47,322 bases of DNA from Paludibacteraceae bacterium. Its GTDB lineage: Bacteria; Bacteroidota; Bacteroidia; Bacteroidales; Paludibacteraceae. The notes beneath the pieces were generated by a model. The model was not told the origin of the DNA. It made no database searches and was given only the letters and a program-made list of their open reading frames with translations. Positions 8,052-17,295 of this stretch are shown here, one piece after another; position 1 is the first letter of the stretch, and every line of letters starts with the position of its first letter. The position numbers and the translations under genes are program-made. The stretch lies in contig JAEEMG010000023.1 in NCBI GenBank assembly GCA_016283095.1, positions 1 through 47,322 on the forward strand, read 5' to 3'.

Positions 8052-8884
8052 TAAGATTTTGAACTTATCATCCTCAAATAATTTACAAAAGCACTACATG
8101 ACACAAGCATAAAATATGCTTCTGCTTTCGACGGATTATATCCGTCTTTCATACGGGCATGACGTATTCCCGTATCTGGCTGATTTGTAAAATTATAAAA
8201 AGAACGTATTCCTTCCTTAAATCTGTCATGAATAGGAACGCCTTTGGTATTTAAGTTTTTTAACGCTTTGTTTAAGTCATCCTCCCCTGTCAATTCTCGA
8301 CATACTGCCTCAACTGCAGTAATTGATTCTTTAATTGAATTCCTATAATCTGGATTTTGCTTATCGGAATAAAAATTTATTGCACTATCAATGTGCATTC
8401 TTACATTATCTTTTGATTCATTTAGGGCAGTTTCTATACATTCTATCTCTTCATCCGATGTAATCTCCATAACCATATGATTAATTATTCTATACCCATA
8501 GTTTAATCGTTCAAACTCCCAATTGATATTTTTTTCGAAATCATTCAAATGGTCAGAATAAAGATTCGACTGTTCTGACAACCAACGACAAACAAATTCT
8601 ACAACATCTAATTTCCTATACCAAAGTTCTTTACTTTCGATAATTTTTTCAAAAACCTTAGAATACGAATGGAAATCATTAATATTTTTATTCAAAAAAT
8701 GAATCCATAACTCTCTTTCTATAATTTTTGTACGGTCATCAAGAATATTTGGTTGAAACACACTATAAAAACAATTAATAATCGCATTTTGAATAAAATC
8801 AGACATACTATCCTTCAAAAAAATTTCAGACGCTGTCGTCAAACCTTTTCTTTGTGAAAATAGATTATTTATATAAGTAGCCAT
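8051..8884 (-). CDS. AbiJ-like abortive infection protein with C-terminal HEPN-like domain
   Basis: A 277-residue soluble protein. The C-terminal half resembles the HEPN-type domain of AbiJ and related abortive-infection proteins: IKESITAVEAVCRELTGEDDLNKALKNL, then IHDRFKEGIRSFYNFT, the short GIRHARMKDG motif and AEAYFMLVSCSAFVNYL. In this family the Arg-His pair belongs to the putative RNase or nucleotide-binding site. The N-terminal 150 residues are helical and unrecognised; they probably sense the trigger. It stands alone on the minus strand, tail to tail with AbiF-1 and the RhuM remnant, and ends within a palindromic repeat. I am fairly sure of the AbiJ/HEPN link but not of the activity; the exact AbiJ N-terminal subtype needs a profile search. 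Confidence 0.6.
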   Translation of the reverse strand: MATYINNLFSQRKGLTTASEIFLKDSMSDFIQNAIINCFYSVFQPNILDDRTKIIERELWIHFLNKNINDFHSYSKVFEKIIESKELWYRKLDVVEFVCRWLSEQSNLYSDHLNDFEKNINWEFERLNYGYRIINHMVMEITSDEEIECIETALNESKDNVRMHIDSAINFYSDKQNPDYRNSIKESITAVEAVCRELTGEDDLNKALKNLNTKGVPIHDRFKEGIRSFYNFTNQPDTGIRHARMKDGYNPSKAEAYFMLVSCSAFVNYLRMISSKS

Positions 8885-8970
8885 ATTATAAACATTTTAA
8901 ATTTTTAATCATATTCCATCATTTTCTCCACAATTTCACGACTATTCACTTCTGATCGATAATAAACCCA

Positions 8971-8998
8971 AAAAAGACGGAGATTCCTCCGTCTTTTT
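8971..8998. terminator. Symmetric terminator between tetR-like gene and AbiJ-like gene
   Basis: AAAAAGACGGAG pairs with CTCCGTCTTTTT around a 4-nt loop, with A and T runs on both sides so that it works on either strand. It most likely ends the rsmE-tetR transcript on the minus strand. Confidence 0.8.
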
Positions 8999-9029
8999 CA
9001 TTATCAATAGATTTTAATCTTTTACAATT

Positions 9030-9608
9030 TTATTTTGCCTCAAACCCTTTTCTAAGGAAGTCCAAAAGCAGATGTTTCTTTTTGGCGATCTCCAATGCGA
9101 ATTCACCACGGATATATGGCAGCTCCATACCTTTCAACGCACTTTGCAAAACCAATGCTGAAAACGCAGGGTCTGCTACATCTATCGTTCCAGCGGCTTT
9201 TCCTTCCTCCAGCAACAAACGCAAATAATTTCGCTCACTGAAATCCAAACGACGTCGAACTCGCTCTACTAAATTCTGATTCTGGAAAAACTCTGCTGTC
9301 AGTCCGCCATTTCGTATCACTATATCTCTCACCGCATCCAATCGAACATAGATATAATCCATTAGTCTGTCCATCGGCGGTTTGGCAGGATTTGTCAACA
9401 ACTGCTTAAAATAATCACGTAGGGTAAGAGTTTCTGCACGGATAACCGCATAAAACACTTCATCCTTATTCTTGAAATAAGTATAAAGCGTTCGACGACC
9501 TTTGTTAGCCGCATTGGCAATGTCGTTCATCGATGTGTTTGCATAACCTTTTGTTGCAAACAACGTACGTGCCACATCAATCAAAACATCTTTAGTCTCC
9601 AAACCCAT
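9030..9608 (-). CDS. TetR/AcrR family transcriptional regulator
   Basis: A 192-residue regulator. Residues 1-55 form the TetR DNA-binding domain: VLIDVARTLFATKGYANTSM, then the helix-turn-helix IANAANKGRRTLYTYFKNK and DEVFYAVI. The rest is an all-helical ligand-binding and dimer region with no recognisable ligand pocket. TetR proteins normally repress transcription until a small molecule or acyl-CoA binds. No efflux or fatty-acid gene is adjacent. It follows rsmE by 36 nt on the same strand and precedes a strong terminator, so it is probably the last gene of that run. Targets are unknown. Confidence 0.9.
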   Translation of the reverse strand: MGLETKDVLIDVARTLFATKGYANTSMNDIANAANKGRRTLYTYFKNKDEVFYAVIRAETLTLRDYFKQLLTNPAKPPMDRLMDYIYVRLDAVRDIVIRNGGLTAEFFQNQNLVERVRRRLDFSERNYLRLLLEEGKAAGTIDVADPAFSALVLQSALKGMELPYIRGEFALEIAKKKHLLLDFLRKGFEAK

Positions 9609-9644
9609 ACTTTAAAACAGTTTTATTCCAATTCAGCAATATGA

Positions 9645-10355
9645 TTATTTAGCCATATCGTTCAACAAGACAACAGTGTGGACAGCTACCACACCAGCAG
9701 TCTCCGTACGAAGTCTGCACTGTCCCATCAAAACTGGCTCAAATCCATATTTCAAAGATTCCTTTAATTCAGCCGGACTGAAATCTCCCTCTGGGCCAAT
9801 CAACACCACGACATCAGATCCCGGTTTGTACGACGAAGACAGATCTGTCCTTTCTGAATCAGACATGCAATGAGCAATGAATTTCTGTGTCTCTTTACAT
9901 TGAGAGACAAAAGAAAGCATACTTACCGGCTCGTTGATGACCGGCAAGTATGCTTTTTTAGATTGTTTCATCGCTGAAACAGCGATCTTATCCAAGCGAT
10001 CCTTCTTCACTACTTTTCGTTCAGAATGCTCGCATATAATCGGTGTTATCTCATCTATGCCTATCTCTGTAGCCTTCTCCACAAACCATTCCAATCTTTC
10101 GATGTTCTTGGTTGGTGCGATCGCTATATGAAGATGGTAGGGACGCTTTTCAAATTCAGAAACAGCCTCCACTATCTCCACTCCACAACGCTTGTGGTTG
10201 GGATCAGAAATTTTCGCTTCATAATACCCTCCCCTGCCGTCGACAATCTGTAGAGAGTCTCCAGCTTTCATTCTCAACACTTTGATAGCGTGATTGGATT
10301 CCTCCTCATCAAGCTTATGTGTTGACAGAATATCGGGTGCGTAAAATAAAGCCAT
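9645..10355 (-). CDS. rsmE: 16S rRNA m3U1498 methyltransferase RsmE
   Basis: A 236-residue SPOUT-class enzyme that methylates N3 of U1498 in 16S rRNA using S-adenosylmethionine. The N-terminal PUA-like part (HKLDEEESNHAIKVLRMKAGDSLQIVDGRG) binds RNA. The C-terminal knot holds the SAM loop: VVVLIGPEGDFSPAEL near residue 185, and LMGQCRLRTETAGVVAVH close to the end. Both are family signatures, and the length is normal. folD lies 23 nt upstream on the same strand. Confidence 0.95.
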   Translation of the reverse strand: MALFYAPDILSTHKLDEEESNHAIKVLRMKAGDSLQIVDGRGGYYEAKISDPNHKRCGVEIVEAVSEFEKRPYHLHIAIAPTKNIERLEWFVEKATEIGIDEITPIICEHSERKVVKKDRLDKIAVSAMKQSKKAYLPVINEPVSMLSFVSQCKETQKFIAHCMSDSERTDLSSSYKPGSDVVVLIGPEGDFSPAELKESLKYGFEPVLMGQCRLRTETAGVVAVHTVVLLNDMAK

Positions 10356-10378
10356 AGATGTTTATGAATTAATTACAA

Positions 10379-11260
10379 TTACTTGTAAATAGCCTTCTTA
10401 CCTGCAAGAAGAGTGTTCTTCATCAATGAGCAGATAGTCATTGGTCCGACACCACCTGGCACTGGAGTGATGAAGCTGCACTTAGGTGCGACGTTCTCAA
10501 AGTCGACATCTCCTGTCAACTTGAATCCCGACTTTGTCTGTGTGCTAGGTACACGAGTTGTGCCGACGTCGATAATCACAGCACCGTCTTTTACCATATC
10601 AGCAGTCAAGAACTTTGGTGAACCCAACGCTGCGATGATGATATCTGCCTGAAGTGTGATCTCCTTTAGATTCTTAGTACGGCTGTGGCAAACTGTCACT
10701 GTAGCGTCGCCAGGGAATGCCTTCTGCATCATCAAAGATGCCACTGGCTTACCTACGATATTACTACGTCCGATCACAACACAATGCTTTCCGCTTGTCT
10801 CGATATTGTAGCGTTTCAAAAGCTCCATGATTCCTGCTGGTGTAGCAGAAACGAATGCAGGCAAACCGATGCTTGTACGACCAACATTGATTGGGTGGAA
10901 TCCATCCACATCCTTATGATAGTCGATAGCCTCAATCACCTTCTGCTCTGAGATGTGCTTTGGCAATGGAAGCTGCACAATGAATCCGTCCACATCAGGA
11001 TCCTCGTTAAGCATCTTGATCTGGTCAAGAAGCTGCTCCTCTGTGATATCACTTTCAAAACTTAGTCTTGTAGACTTGAAACCACACTGCTCACAAGCTT
11101 TTACCTTGCTTGCAACATAAGTCTCACTACCACCGTCGTGACCAACAATAATCACAGCCAAATGAGGTGTTTTACCTCCATTCTTTTTGATCTCTGCGAC
11201 CTCAGCTGCAATCTCTTGCTTGATCTGGTCAGCGACTGCTTTTCCGTCAATTAACTGCAT
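10379..11260 (-). CDS. folD: Bifunctional methylenetetrahydrofolate dehydrogenase/cyclohydrolase FolD
   Basis: A 293-residue cytoplasmic enzyme of one-carbon metabolism. It interconverts 5,10-methylene-, methenyl- and 10-formyl-tetrahydrofolate with NADP(H), feeding purine and formyl-Met synthesis. Signatures: [14 protein letters not shown] with the catalytic Lys (about residue 56), [18 protein letters not shown], and the dinucleotide fold [18 protein letters not shown] near 165. The C-terminal [16 protein letters not shown] is the second FolD motif. Length is normal. It sits between ffh and rsmE with short gaps, all on one strand. This gene and purT at 31163 (which uses formate rather than formyl-THF) are both in the window. 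Confidence 0.97.
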   Translation of the reverse strand: MQLIDGKAVADQIKQEIAAEVAEIKKNGGKTPHLAVIIVGHDGGSETYVASKVKACEQCGFKSTRLSFESDITEEQLLDQIKMLNEDPDVDGFIVQLPLPKHISEQKVIEAIDYHKDVDGFHPINVGRTSIGLPAFVSATPAGIMELLKRYNIETSGKHCVVIGRSNIVGKPVASLMMQKAFPGDATVTVCHSRTKNLKEITLQADIIIAALGSPKFLTADMVKDGAVIIDVGTTRVPSTQTKSGFKLTGDVDFENVAPKCSFITPVPGGVGPMTICSLMKNTLLAGKKAIYK

Positions 11261-11288
11261 AGTATTATGTGTCTAATTATCTACAAAA

Positions 11289-12602
11289 TTATCTTCCGAA
11301 TGGCAATTTACCCTTATGCTGAGTCACCATTCTCATCATCTTCTTAGTATCCTCAAACTGCTTTAGCAATCTGTTGACATCCTGCAAAGACGAACCACTA
11401 CCCTTTGCTATTCTCTGTCGACGTGAGCCGTCAATAATGCTTGGGTTAGAACGCTCTTTTGGAGTCATTGAATAGATGATCGCCTCAATGCCCTTGAATG
11501 CGTCATCCTTGATATCGATATCCTTGATTGCTTTGCCGACTCCTGGGATCATCGATGCCAACTCCTTCAAGTTACCCATCTTCTTGATCTGGTTGATCTG
11601 GCTCAAGAAATCGTTGAAGTCAAAATTGTTCTTCTTGATCTTCTCCTGAAGTTTGAGTGCCTCCTTCTCATCAATAGCCTTCTGAGCTCTGTCGACAAGG
11701 GAAACGATATCACCCATACCCAAGATACGTCCTGCCATACGGTTTGGATGGAACACATCAATAGCGTCAAGCTTTTCACCTGTACCGATAAACTTGATCG
11801 GTTTGTCGACAACCTGACGGATTGACAATGCGGCACCACCACGAGTATCACCATCCAACTTTGTAAGAACAACTCCGTCGAAATCCAAACGGTCGTTGAA
11901 CTCTTTAGCTGTGTTGACAGCATCCTGACCTGTCATCGAGTCGACAACAAACAATGTCTCCTGTGGTTTGATCGCATCTTTTATAGCGGCGATCTCTGTC
12001 ATCATCTGCTCGTCAATAGCCAAACGACCGGCAGTATCGACGATGACAACATCACAGCTGTTTGCTTTTGCCTCTGCTACAGCATGCAAAGCGATCTCAA
12101 CAGCATTCTTATTATCAGGCTCACTGTAAACTGGTACACCGATCTGCTCACCAAGAACTTTCAACTGATCGATAGCGGCAGGACGATAGATATCACATGC
12201 GGCAAGAAGAGGACGTTTGTTCTTCTCTTTCTTTAGCATGTTGGCAAGTTTTCCAGAGAATGTTGTCTTACCAGAACCTTGCAAACCAGACATCAAGATA
12301 ATCGCAGGAGATCCCTTGATATTGATATCAGTAGCGACGCTACCCATCAACTCAACCAATTCATCGTGGACAATCTTGACCATCATCTCTCCCGGCTTAA
12401 CTGCTGTAAGCACGTTCTGGCCAAGAGCCTTCTCCTTCACTGTATCAGTGAATGTCTTTGCAATCTTATAGTTTACATCGGCCTCCAACAATGCCTTGCG
12501 GACATCCTTTAGAGTTTCTGCAACATTAATCTCGGTGATCTTGCCTTCACCCTTTAATATCTTAAATGACCTTTCGAGTCTTTCTCCTAAACTTTCGAAC
12601 AT
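11289..12602 (-). CDS. ffh: Signal recognition particle protein Ffh (SRP54)
   Basis: A 437-residue GTPase that with the small SRP RNA brings nascent membrane proteins to FtsY. Domains: N domain (1-90); G domain with P-loop GLQGSGKT (106-113), DTAGR (189-193) and TKLD (247-250); M domain (from about 300) with the RNA-binding SRRQRIAKGSG near 390 and a methionine-rich end (KKMMRMVTQHKG). Length and order are standard. The gene follows rny by 42 nt and precedes folD by 28 nt. Confidence 0.97.
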   Translation of the reverse strand: MFESLGERLERSFKILKGEGKITEINVAETLKDVRKALLEADVNYKIAKTFTDTVKEKALGQNVLTAVKPGEMMVKIVHDELVELMGSVATDINIKGSPAIILMSGLQGSGKTTFSGKLANMLKKEKNKRPLLAACDIYRPAAIDQLKVLGEQIGVPVYSEPDNKNAVEIALHAVAEAKANSCDVVIVDTAGRLAIDEQMMTEIAAIKDAIKPQETLFVVDSMTGQDAVNTAKEFNDRLDFDGVVLTKLDGDTRGGAALSIRQVVDKPIKFIGTGEKLDAIDVFHPNRMAGRILGMGDIVSLVDRAQKAIDEKEALKLQEKIKKNNFDFNDFLSQINQIKKMGNLKELASMIPGVGKAIKDIDIKDDAFKGIEAIIYSMTPKERSNPSIIDGSRRQRIAKGSGSSLQDVNRLLKQFEDTKKMMRMVTQHKGKLPFGR

Positions 12603-12644
12603 AATATATATACAATCAGTTTACTTGAATTCAGTTTGACTTGA

Positions 12645-14189
12645 TTATTTAGCAAAACTTACTGCACGAGTCTCTCTGATGACAGTGATCTTAACCTGAC
12701 CTGGATAAGTCATCTCATCCTGGATCTTCTTAGCGATTTCTGCCGACAATGTTTCAGTCTGCTTGTCGTCGATCTTATCTGCACCTACGATAACACGCAA
12801 CTCACGTCCAGCCTGGATAGCGTATGTCTTGATAACGCCTGGGTAAGACAATGGAAGTTTCTCCAAATCGTTCAATCTCTTGATGTATGCCTCTACGATC
12901 TCACGACGAGCTCCTGGACGTGCGCCGCTGATAGCGTCACAAGCCTGTACGATTGGAGCAAGCAATGTCTCCATCTCGATCTCATCGTGGTGAGCACCGA
13001 TAGCATTGCAGATTTCTGGTTTTTCCTTGTACTTCTCTGCTATCTTCATACCAAGGATTGCGTGTGGCAATTCTGGCTCCTCATCAGAAACCTTACCGAT
13101 ATCGTGAAGCAAACCTGCACGTTTTGCTTTCTTAGAATTCAAACCAAGTTCAGATGCCATCACAGCACATAGGTTAGCTGTCTCACGTGCGTGCTGCAAC
13201 AAATTCTGTCCATATGATGAACGGTATTTCATCTTACCGATCAAACGGATCAAATCAGCATGTAGACCATGTACACCAAGGTCGATTGTAGTACGACGAC
13301 CTGTCTCAACGATTTCCTCCTCAACCTGCTTCTTAACCTTGGCAACAACCTCCTCGATACGAGCTGGGTGGATACGTCCGTCAGTCACCAACTGATGCAA
13401 CGCTAGACGAGCAATCTCACGTCTAACAGGATCAAAAGAAGAAAGGACAATTGCCTCTGGAGTATCATCAACGATGATTTCAACTCCTGTGGCAGCCTCC
13501 AAAGCACGGATATTTCTACCCTCACGTCCGATGATTCTACCCTTTACCTCATCACTGTCAATATTGAAAACAGTCACAGAGTTTTCGATCGCAGCCTCAG
13601 AAGCCACTCTCTGGATTGTCTGGATAACAATCTTCTTAGCCTCCTTGTTGGCATTCATCTTAGCCTCTTCCATGATGTCGTTGACGTAGCTCATCGCATT
13701 TGTACGAGCCTCATCCTTCAACGAATTGATAAGCTGCTCCTTAGCCTCTGCTGCAGACAAGCCAGAGATAGTCTCCAACTGCTCCTGCTGACGTAAGATC
13801 ACCTTATCCAACTCACGACGCTGCTCCTCAACAGCCTGTTTCTGCTTATCCAAAGCCTCACGAGACTGGTCAGCACTCTGCTTTGCACGCTGCAACTCAC
13901 TCTGCTGGCGAGCCAACTGCTCCTCACGCTGTTTTGCGCGCTGTTCTGATTGAAGTAACTTCTGATTTCGCTGATTTACCTGAGTTTCAAACTCACTCTT
14001 GTACTTGTTGTACTTTTCACGAGCTTCTAGATTCTTCTTTTCAAAAATAACCTTAGCCTCGTCCTCAGCCTTCTTGACGATATCCTCTGCACGGGATTTT
14101 AAGAGCGTATTGTTGATTACAAAAGCTATGGCAGCACCTATTGCCAAAGCCACAATCGCCACAATTACAATAATCAATATATTATCCAT
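12645..14189 (-). CDS. rny: Ribonuclease Y
   Basis: A 514-residue membrane-anchored endoribonuclease that starts mRNA decay. One N-terminal membrane helix (residues 4-25), a long coiled coil (about 35-200, rich in Gln/Glu/Arg), a KH RNA-binding domain ([15 protein letters not shown], 217-231), and an HD catalytic domain with H362-D363 in LLHDIGK. The length is normal. In Bacteroidota the gene often follows zapA, as it does here (79 nt upstream). The coiled-coil section is unusually rich in [11 protein letters not shown]-type repeats but in frame. Confidence 0.96.
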   Translation of the reverse strand: MDNILIIVIVAIVALAIGAAIAFVINNTLLKSRAEDIVKKAEDEAKVIFEKKNLEAREKYNKYKSEFETQVNQRNQKLLQSEQRAKQREEQLARQQSELQRAKQSADQSREALDKQKQAVEEQRRELDKVILRQQEQLETISGLSAAEAKEQLINSLKDEARTNAMSYVNDIMEEAKMNANKEAKKIVIQTIQRVASEAAIENSVTVFNIDSDEVKGRIIGREGRNIRALEAATGVEIIVDDTPEAIVLSSFDPVRREIARLALHQLVTDGRIHPARIEEVVAKVKKQVEEEIVETGRRTTIDLGVHGLHADLIRLIGKMKYRSSYGQNLLQHARETANLCAVMASELGLNSKKAKRAGLLHDIGKVSDEEPELPHAILGMKIAEKYKEKPEICNAIGAHHDEIEMETLLAPIVQACDAISGARPGARREIVEAYIKRLNDLEKLPLSYPGVIKTYAIQAGRELRVIVGADKIDDKQTETLSAEIAKKIQDEMTYPGQVKITVIRETRAVSFAK

Positions 14190-14268
14190 TATTCTAAATT
14201 AAATTCATTTCTCTAAACCAAAATTCACATTTTGAGTCGCGACGAAATGATCTTTAAGGGTTTGGTAA

Positions 14269-14553
14269 TTAGCTGTGTTTCAATAATACATCATCTAAAT
14301 CAGAGTGGAGTTTATCCAAATCATCCTCCAATTCGCTATCTTTGCCAATCTTCATTAATTTCGACACAGTAGCATCTATCAAAGCAACTCTCATAGCAGT
14401 CTCAATAGACATATTTTTTCTTTGTGACTGATATGCAAGCAATTTTTTTTCTATTTCCTCCTCCGCTTCACGAAAATATCTCTCTTTCTCAGTATCAATA
14501 TTAAGTTCAATACGTTCGTTAGCGACCCACAAAGTAATTTTTCGTACAGCCAT
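14269..14553 (-). CDS. zapA: Cell division protein ZapA
   Basis: A 94-residue FtsZ-ring stabiliser. The N-terminal strand KITLWVANERIELNID, followed by EKERYFREAEEEIEKKL and a C-terminal helix with DATVSKLMKIGKDSELEDDLDKL, fits the ZapA fold: a small beta head and a coiled-coil tail that forms a tetramer and crosslinks FtsZ filaments. The start codon shares one base with the stop of the upstream coiled-coil gene, so both are translated together. Confidence 0.85.
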   Translation of the reverse strand: MAVRKITLWVANERIELNIDTEKERYFREAEEEIEKKLLAYQSQRKNMSIETAMRVALIDATVSKLMKIGKDSELEDDLDKLHSDLDDVLLKHS

Positions 14554-14843
14554 TACTTAATCAAGGAAATACATTTATCTATTTTTTTTACCATTAGCCT
14601 TAAACGATCTCTTTCAGCTTTAGCTTGTTCTTCGTTGAGATTCAGGGATTTGACCAATTTCAAGCTGTCGTATTCCGACTGTAACTTGTCTTTTTCAACA
14701 GTCAAATCATGCAATTTCATTTCGACTTCGCTAATTTTTGCATTCAATTCCTTGTTTTTCTCGACCTCCGCCTCGAATTTTTCAATCAAGACTCTCACTT
14801 TGGCCTCCAAGGATACAAATTTATCTTGCTGATTCTCCGTCAT
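14553..14843 (-). CDS. Small coiled-coil protein coupled to ZapA
   Basis: A 96-residue protein from the ATG at 14843 (MTENQQDKFVSLEAKV). An in-frame ATG at 14870 is possible but lies at a -7-like box and is less likely. Nearly all of it is a continuous coiled coil rich in Lys/Glu/Leu (VEKNKELNAKISEVEMKL and onward), with no membrane segment or signal. Its one-base overlap with zapA and its shape suggest a ZapB-like partner that bridges ZapA to the nucleoid or other division proteins, but this is inferred; sequence alone cannot name it. Confidence 0.7.
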   Translation of the reverse strand: MTENQQDKFVSLEAKVRVLIEKFEAEVEKNKELNAKISEVEMKLHDLTVEKDKLQSEYDSLKLVKSLNLNEEQAKAERDRLRLMVKKIDKCISLIK

Positions 14844-14936
14844 AACACCAAAATTGTTGCGAATATACATATTTTTTTTGACAATTCACAATCAAAAAGA
14901 AAATAATATGACCGAAATATGCAATTCACATAAAAA

Positions 14937-15398
14937 TCAATACAACACCATATACGTCGCTTCTTTATCATTGTCCATCTCGTGGTAAAAGAAGGATTTG
15001 TAATCATAAGGTGAATTGAATTGCGTCTCTAAAGAATCTGGTGAATATGTAAATGTTTCGCCATCTTCAAATCTTATTATTATTTGTTTGGGATATGCAC
15101 ACATCATCAATCCTGCCATATCATACACTCTGCTGAAACCATAATAATCTTCATATTGGAAAATCAAAGCTTTTTCTCCACTTTTCAAGTTTATGGAATC
15201 TTTTATAGTATGGAAGGACCCCTCATAACCACTCCAATACTCCCCTTCTCCCTTAAATACAATCGTTTGTGAAGTAGAGTTCTTTATATAAATGTCGACG
15301 TAAGTAGACTCACAACTGCCCAGTGCTAAAACTGCTACAACAGACAGCACAATTCTTCCAAATAGATTTTTCTTGTTTATCATAATATCAATTGTCAT
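14937..15398 (-). CDS. Predicted lipoprotein of unknown function
   Basis: A 153-residue protein with a lipobox: after a hydrophobic stretch (LSVVAVLALGSC) the Cys at about residue 29 would be lipidated, anchoring it to the outer membrane or periplasm. The mature part is beta-rich (STYVDIYIKNSTSQTIVF) and resembles the small immunoglobulin-like lipoproteins common in Bacteroidales. The ATG at 15398 overlaps the stop of the outer-membrane gene upstream (ATGA), so it is translationally coupled to it; a second ATG at 15383 is also possible. No catalytic residue pattern is seen. Confidence 0.65.
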   Translation of the reverse strand: MTIDIMINKKNLFGRIVLSVVAVLALGSCESTYVDIYIKNSTSQTIVFKGEGEYWSGYEGSFHTIKDSINLKSGEKALIFQYEDYYGFSRVYDMAGLMMCAYPKQIIIRFEDGETFTYSPDSLETQFNSPYDYKSFFYHEMDNDKEATYMVLY

Positions 15399-16126
15399 TC
15401 AACTATCTTTTTCGTTCCATTAAGTATATATTTGGCTCCATACTGCAATATTCCCTGCACTCCATAGCCAAACTCCACAAATCCACGCCAACGTCGTCCG
15501 CCTGCCTCCATGCAAACTGGTGAAACTTGAAAATAAAATTTGGTCTCACCTTCCACAGTTTTCACCGACTCTGGATACGTTATCACTCTTTTCTGAATTT
15601 CCCAACCAACACCTGTTCCAACTTTACTATACGTGGAAATATGTTTCTTCTTAAACCAGTAGATTGTCAACTCTGGCATCAAATGAAGAATATTTCTATA
15701 CAATTTGCCATAAGTATGATGACTGTCCCATAATGTATATGTTATCCCGTGCGGACTTGTCCGCTCCCCGGCAGACTTTATACATTCTGATTCTTGATGG
15801 TATCTCAAGCGATCATAACCAAACCCCAAACCTACGCCAAAACGATGATTTAGGCTGCATTCATAATGAAAGTTCACATTGATAGGTAATGTTCTCATAT
15901 CATTTTCAACAAACTCATAAGATCCTTGATCAAATGGTTCTGGAAAATCAAATTCGACATCTGCTATCTCATTTCTCATTTCCTTGACATAATCATGGCC
16001 GAACCATCCCAAACCAAACGAAATTCGATGTTCAGGTTGTGCGAAGCAACTAGACATTGAATATAGGCTTAGAATTAAAACTAAACATATTGTTTCAAGA
16101 AAACGTGAATGTAAGATATTACACAT
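15395..16126 (-). CDS. Outer-membrane beta-barrel-like protein, paralogue 2
   Basis: From the ATG at 16126 (an ATG at 16147 is also in frame) the protein starts with a signal sequence ending in SCFAQ. The mature part has alternating strands: HRISFGLGWFGHDY, INVNFHYECSLNHRFGVGLGFGYDRLRY, LMPELTIYWFKKKHISTYSKVGTGVGWE and VEFGYGVQGILQYGAKYIL. These are the marks of a small eight-strand outer-membrane barrel, ending in aromatic-rich strands. It is a clear paralogue of the gene just upstream (same 'EHRI.(I/F)G.G.F.H', 'MPE.(T/S)IYWFKK', 'GYG.QGI.Q(Y/F)G.KY' blocks). The pair likely arose by tandem duplication. Function unknown. Confidence 0.7.
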   Translation of the reverse strand: MCNILHSRFLETICLVLILSLYSMSSCFAQPEHRISFGLGWFGHDYVKEMRNEIADVEFDFPEPFDQGSYEFVENDMRTLPINVNFHYECSLNHRFGVGLGFGYDRLRYHQESECIKSAGERTSPHGITYTLWDSHHTYGKLYRNILHLMPELTIYWFKKKHISTYSKVGTGVGWEIQKRVITYPESVKTVEGETKFYFQVSPVCMEAGGRRWRGFVEFGYGVQGILQYGAKYILNGTKKIVE

Positions 16127-16185
16127 AAAGCAATGATTATCAATCATAAATAAATTCAATATTTTTCAAAATCGCCAAACTTCAA

Positions 16186-16896
16186 TCATTTATCTACACT
16201 ATCATCTTTCTTACTGATAGTATATTTCACTCCAAATTGTCCAATACCTTGCGCACCATAACCTAACTCGCCAAAGAAACGTAAGTTTTTCCTTCCTACT
16301 TCAAAACATACTGGTGATCCTTGAAAATAAATATGATATTCCTTGAATTCTGTTATATCTGAACGTGAGTTAAAGAATTCTCTTTTTTCAAAATTAAATC
16401 TCACACCTGCCGCAAATTTACTGTACATAGAACATCGTTCTTTTTTGAACCAATAAATTGACATCTCTGGCATAACAAAAATTATGTGTCTATGAAGATA
16501 TCCGTTGTCTTCTGAAGATATGTTCCATCCCAAATATTCATTTCCATTCTGATCCTCATCCACTACAGCAACATACAACCATGACATTTGATTCATTCTT
16601 AATTTGTCATACCCTAAACAAATACCTATGCTCAAATAATTATTCGAAGAATATTCATAATGCAAATTGATATTTACAGGCAAAACCAACTCATGTTCTT
16701 CTGTACGCTCATCTGTATCATTAATATCTAGTGGTGTTCGTTGACAATCTTCCACTTCCTCTAGCATTTTTGATAAAGCATAATTATACCCATGACTAAA
16801 CGCTCCGAATCCAATTGCTATTCGATGTTCAGATTGTGCGAAACAATTGTATGAAATCCCCATAAGTAAAAGGACAATCAAGTAAATTCTTTTCAT
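16186..16896 (-). CDS. Outer-membrane beta-barrel-like protein, paralogue 1
   Basis: The start is set at the ATG at 16896 (MKRIYLIVLLLMGISYNCFAQ, a clean signal peptide). The longer frame up to 16956 begins with TTG on the promoter itself and is unlikely. The mature 215 residues carry the same strand pattern as the next gene: HRIAIGFGAFSHGYNY, INLHYEYSSNNYLSIGICLGYDKLRM, VMPEMSIYWFKKERCSMYSKF, and GELGYGAQGIGQFGVKYTI. It leads a three-gene unit (two barrels and a lipoprotein). The stop is 60 nt ahead of the second paralogue's start. The ligand is unknown. Confidence 0.7.
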   Translation of the reverse strand: MKRIYLIVLLLMGISYNCFAQSEHRIAIGFGAFSHGYNYALSKMLEEVEDCQRTPLDINDTDERTEEHELVLPVNINLHYEYSSNNYLSIGICLGYDKLRMNQMSWLYVAVVDEDQNGNEYLGWNISSEDNGYLHRHIIFVMPEMSIYWFKKERCSMYSKFAAGVRFNFEKREFFNSRSDITEFKEYHIYFQGSPVCFEVGRKNLRFFGELGYGAQGIGQFGVKYTISKKDDSVDK

Positions 16897-16953
16897 AAAT
16901 TTCCCGTTATAATTTTCAAATTCTATCATATCAAACAAATAACAAAACCACTG

Positions 16954-16985
16954 CAAAATTACGCAGTAAAGTTTTCATAAGCAAA
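16954..16985 (-). promoter_or_regulatory. Promoter of the outer-membrane protein pair
   Basis: On the minus strand, TTTG (16985-16982), a spacer of 20 nt and TAATTTTG (16961-16954) match the Bacteroidota consensus exactly. It fixes the start of transcription near 16948 and rules out the longer reading frame of the first gene. Confidence 0.8.
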
Positions 16986-17069
16986 CATTCTTTAAACGAA
17001 TAGATCAAATTTATTGTTTGAATTGTCATCATACACAATAAAATGTCCAATATAATCCATCACCAATCT

Positions 17070-17151
17070 CATAATCGTTAAGTCGCTCGTCCTACGGACG
17101 AGCTGTTTGAGAGGGGCAAGGGCGTTCCGCCCTTTGAAATCCTCGATTATG
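17070..17151. repeat. Dispersed repeat unit with two palindromes (short copy)
   Basis: Outer arms CATAATCG (17070-17077) and CGATTATG (17144-17151) enclose a hairpin GCTCGTCC-tac-GGACGAGC (17085-17103) and a palindrome AAGGGCGTTCCGCCCTT (17118-17134), ending in ATCCTCG. The same order (GCTCGCC.TACGG.., TTTGAG.., GAGAGG, AGGGCGTTCCGCCCTT, ATCCTCG) recurs at about 24343-24402, so this is a repeat family. No gene lies in the 16985-17295 interval. Confidence 0.65.
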
Positions 17152-17210
17152 ACAACCAATTATACCATATTTAGTATTTAATAACGGACAGCAGTAGTTT
17201 CAAATAAAAA

Positions 17211-17237
17211 TAGAGACGTGGCAATGCCGCGTCTCTA
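17211..17237. repeat. Palindrome TAGAGACGTGGC/GCCGCGTCTCTA
   Basis: A 12-bp stem with one G-T wobble and an AAT loop. GAGACG...CGTCTC palindromes of this type are scattered between genes in many Bacteroidota. It lies 58 nt past the C69 peptidase stop and may end that transcript, although no T-run follows. Confidence 0.6.
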
Positions 17238-17295
17238 CATAGAATGAACAATATTAATCCACAGTCGTATTCCCCAACAATTACGCATTACGAAA

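Noticed and set aside
16897-16956. 20-codon N-terminal extension of the first barrel gene from a TTG
   Set aside because: It begins on the promoter box itself, and the ATG at 16896 gives a clean signal peptide.
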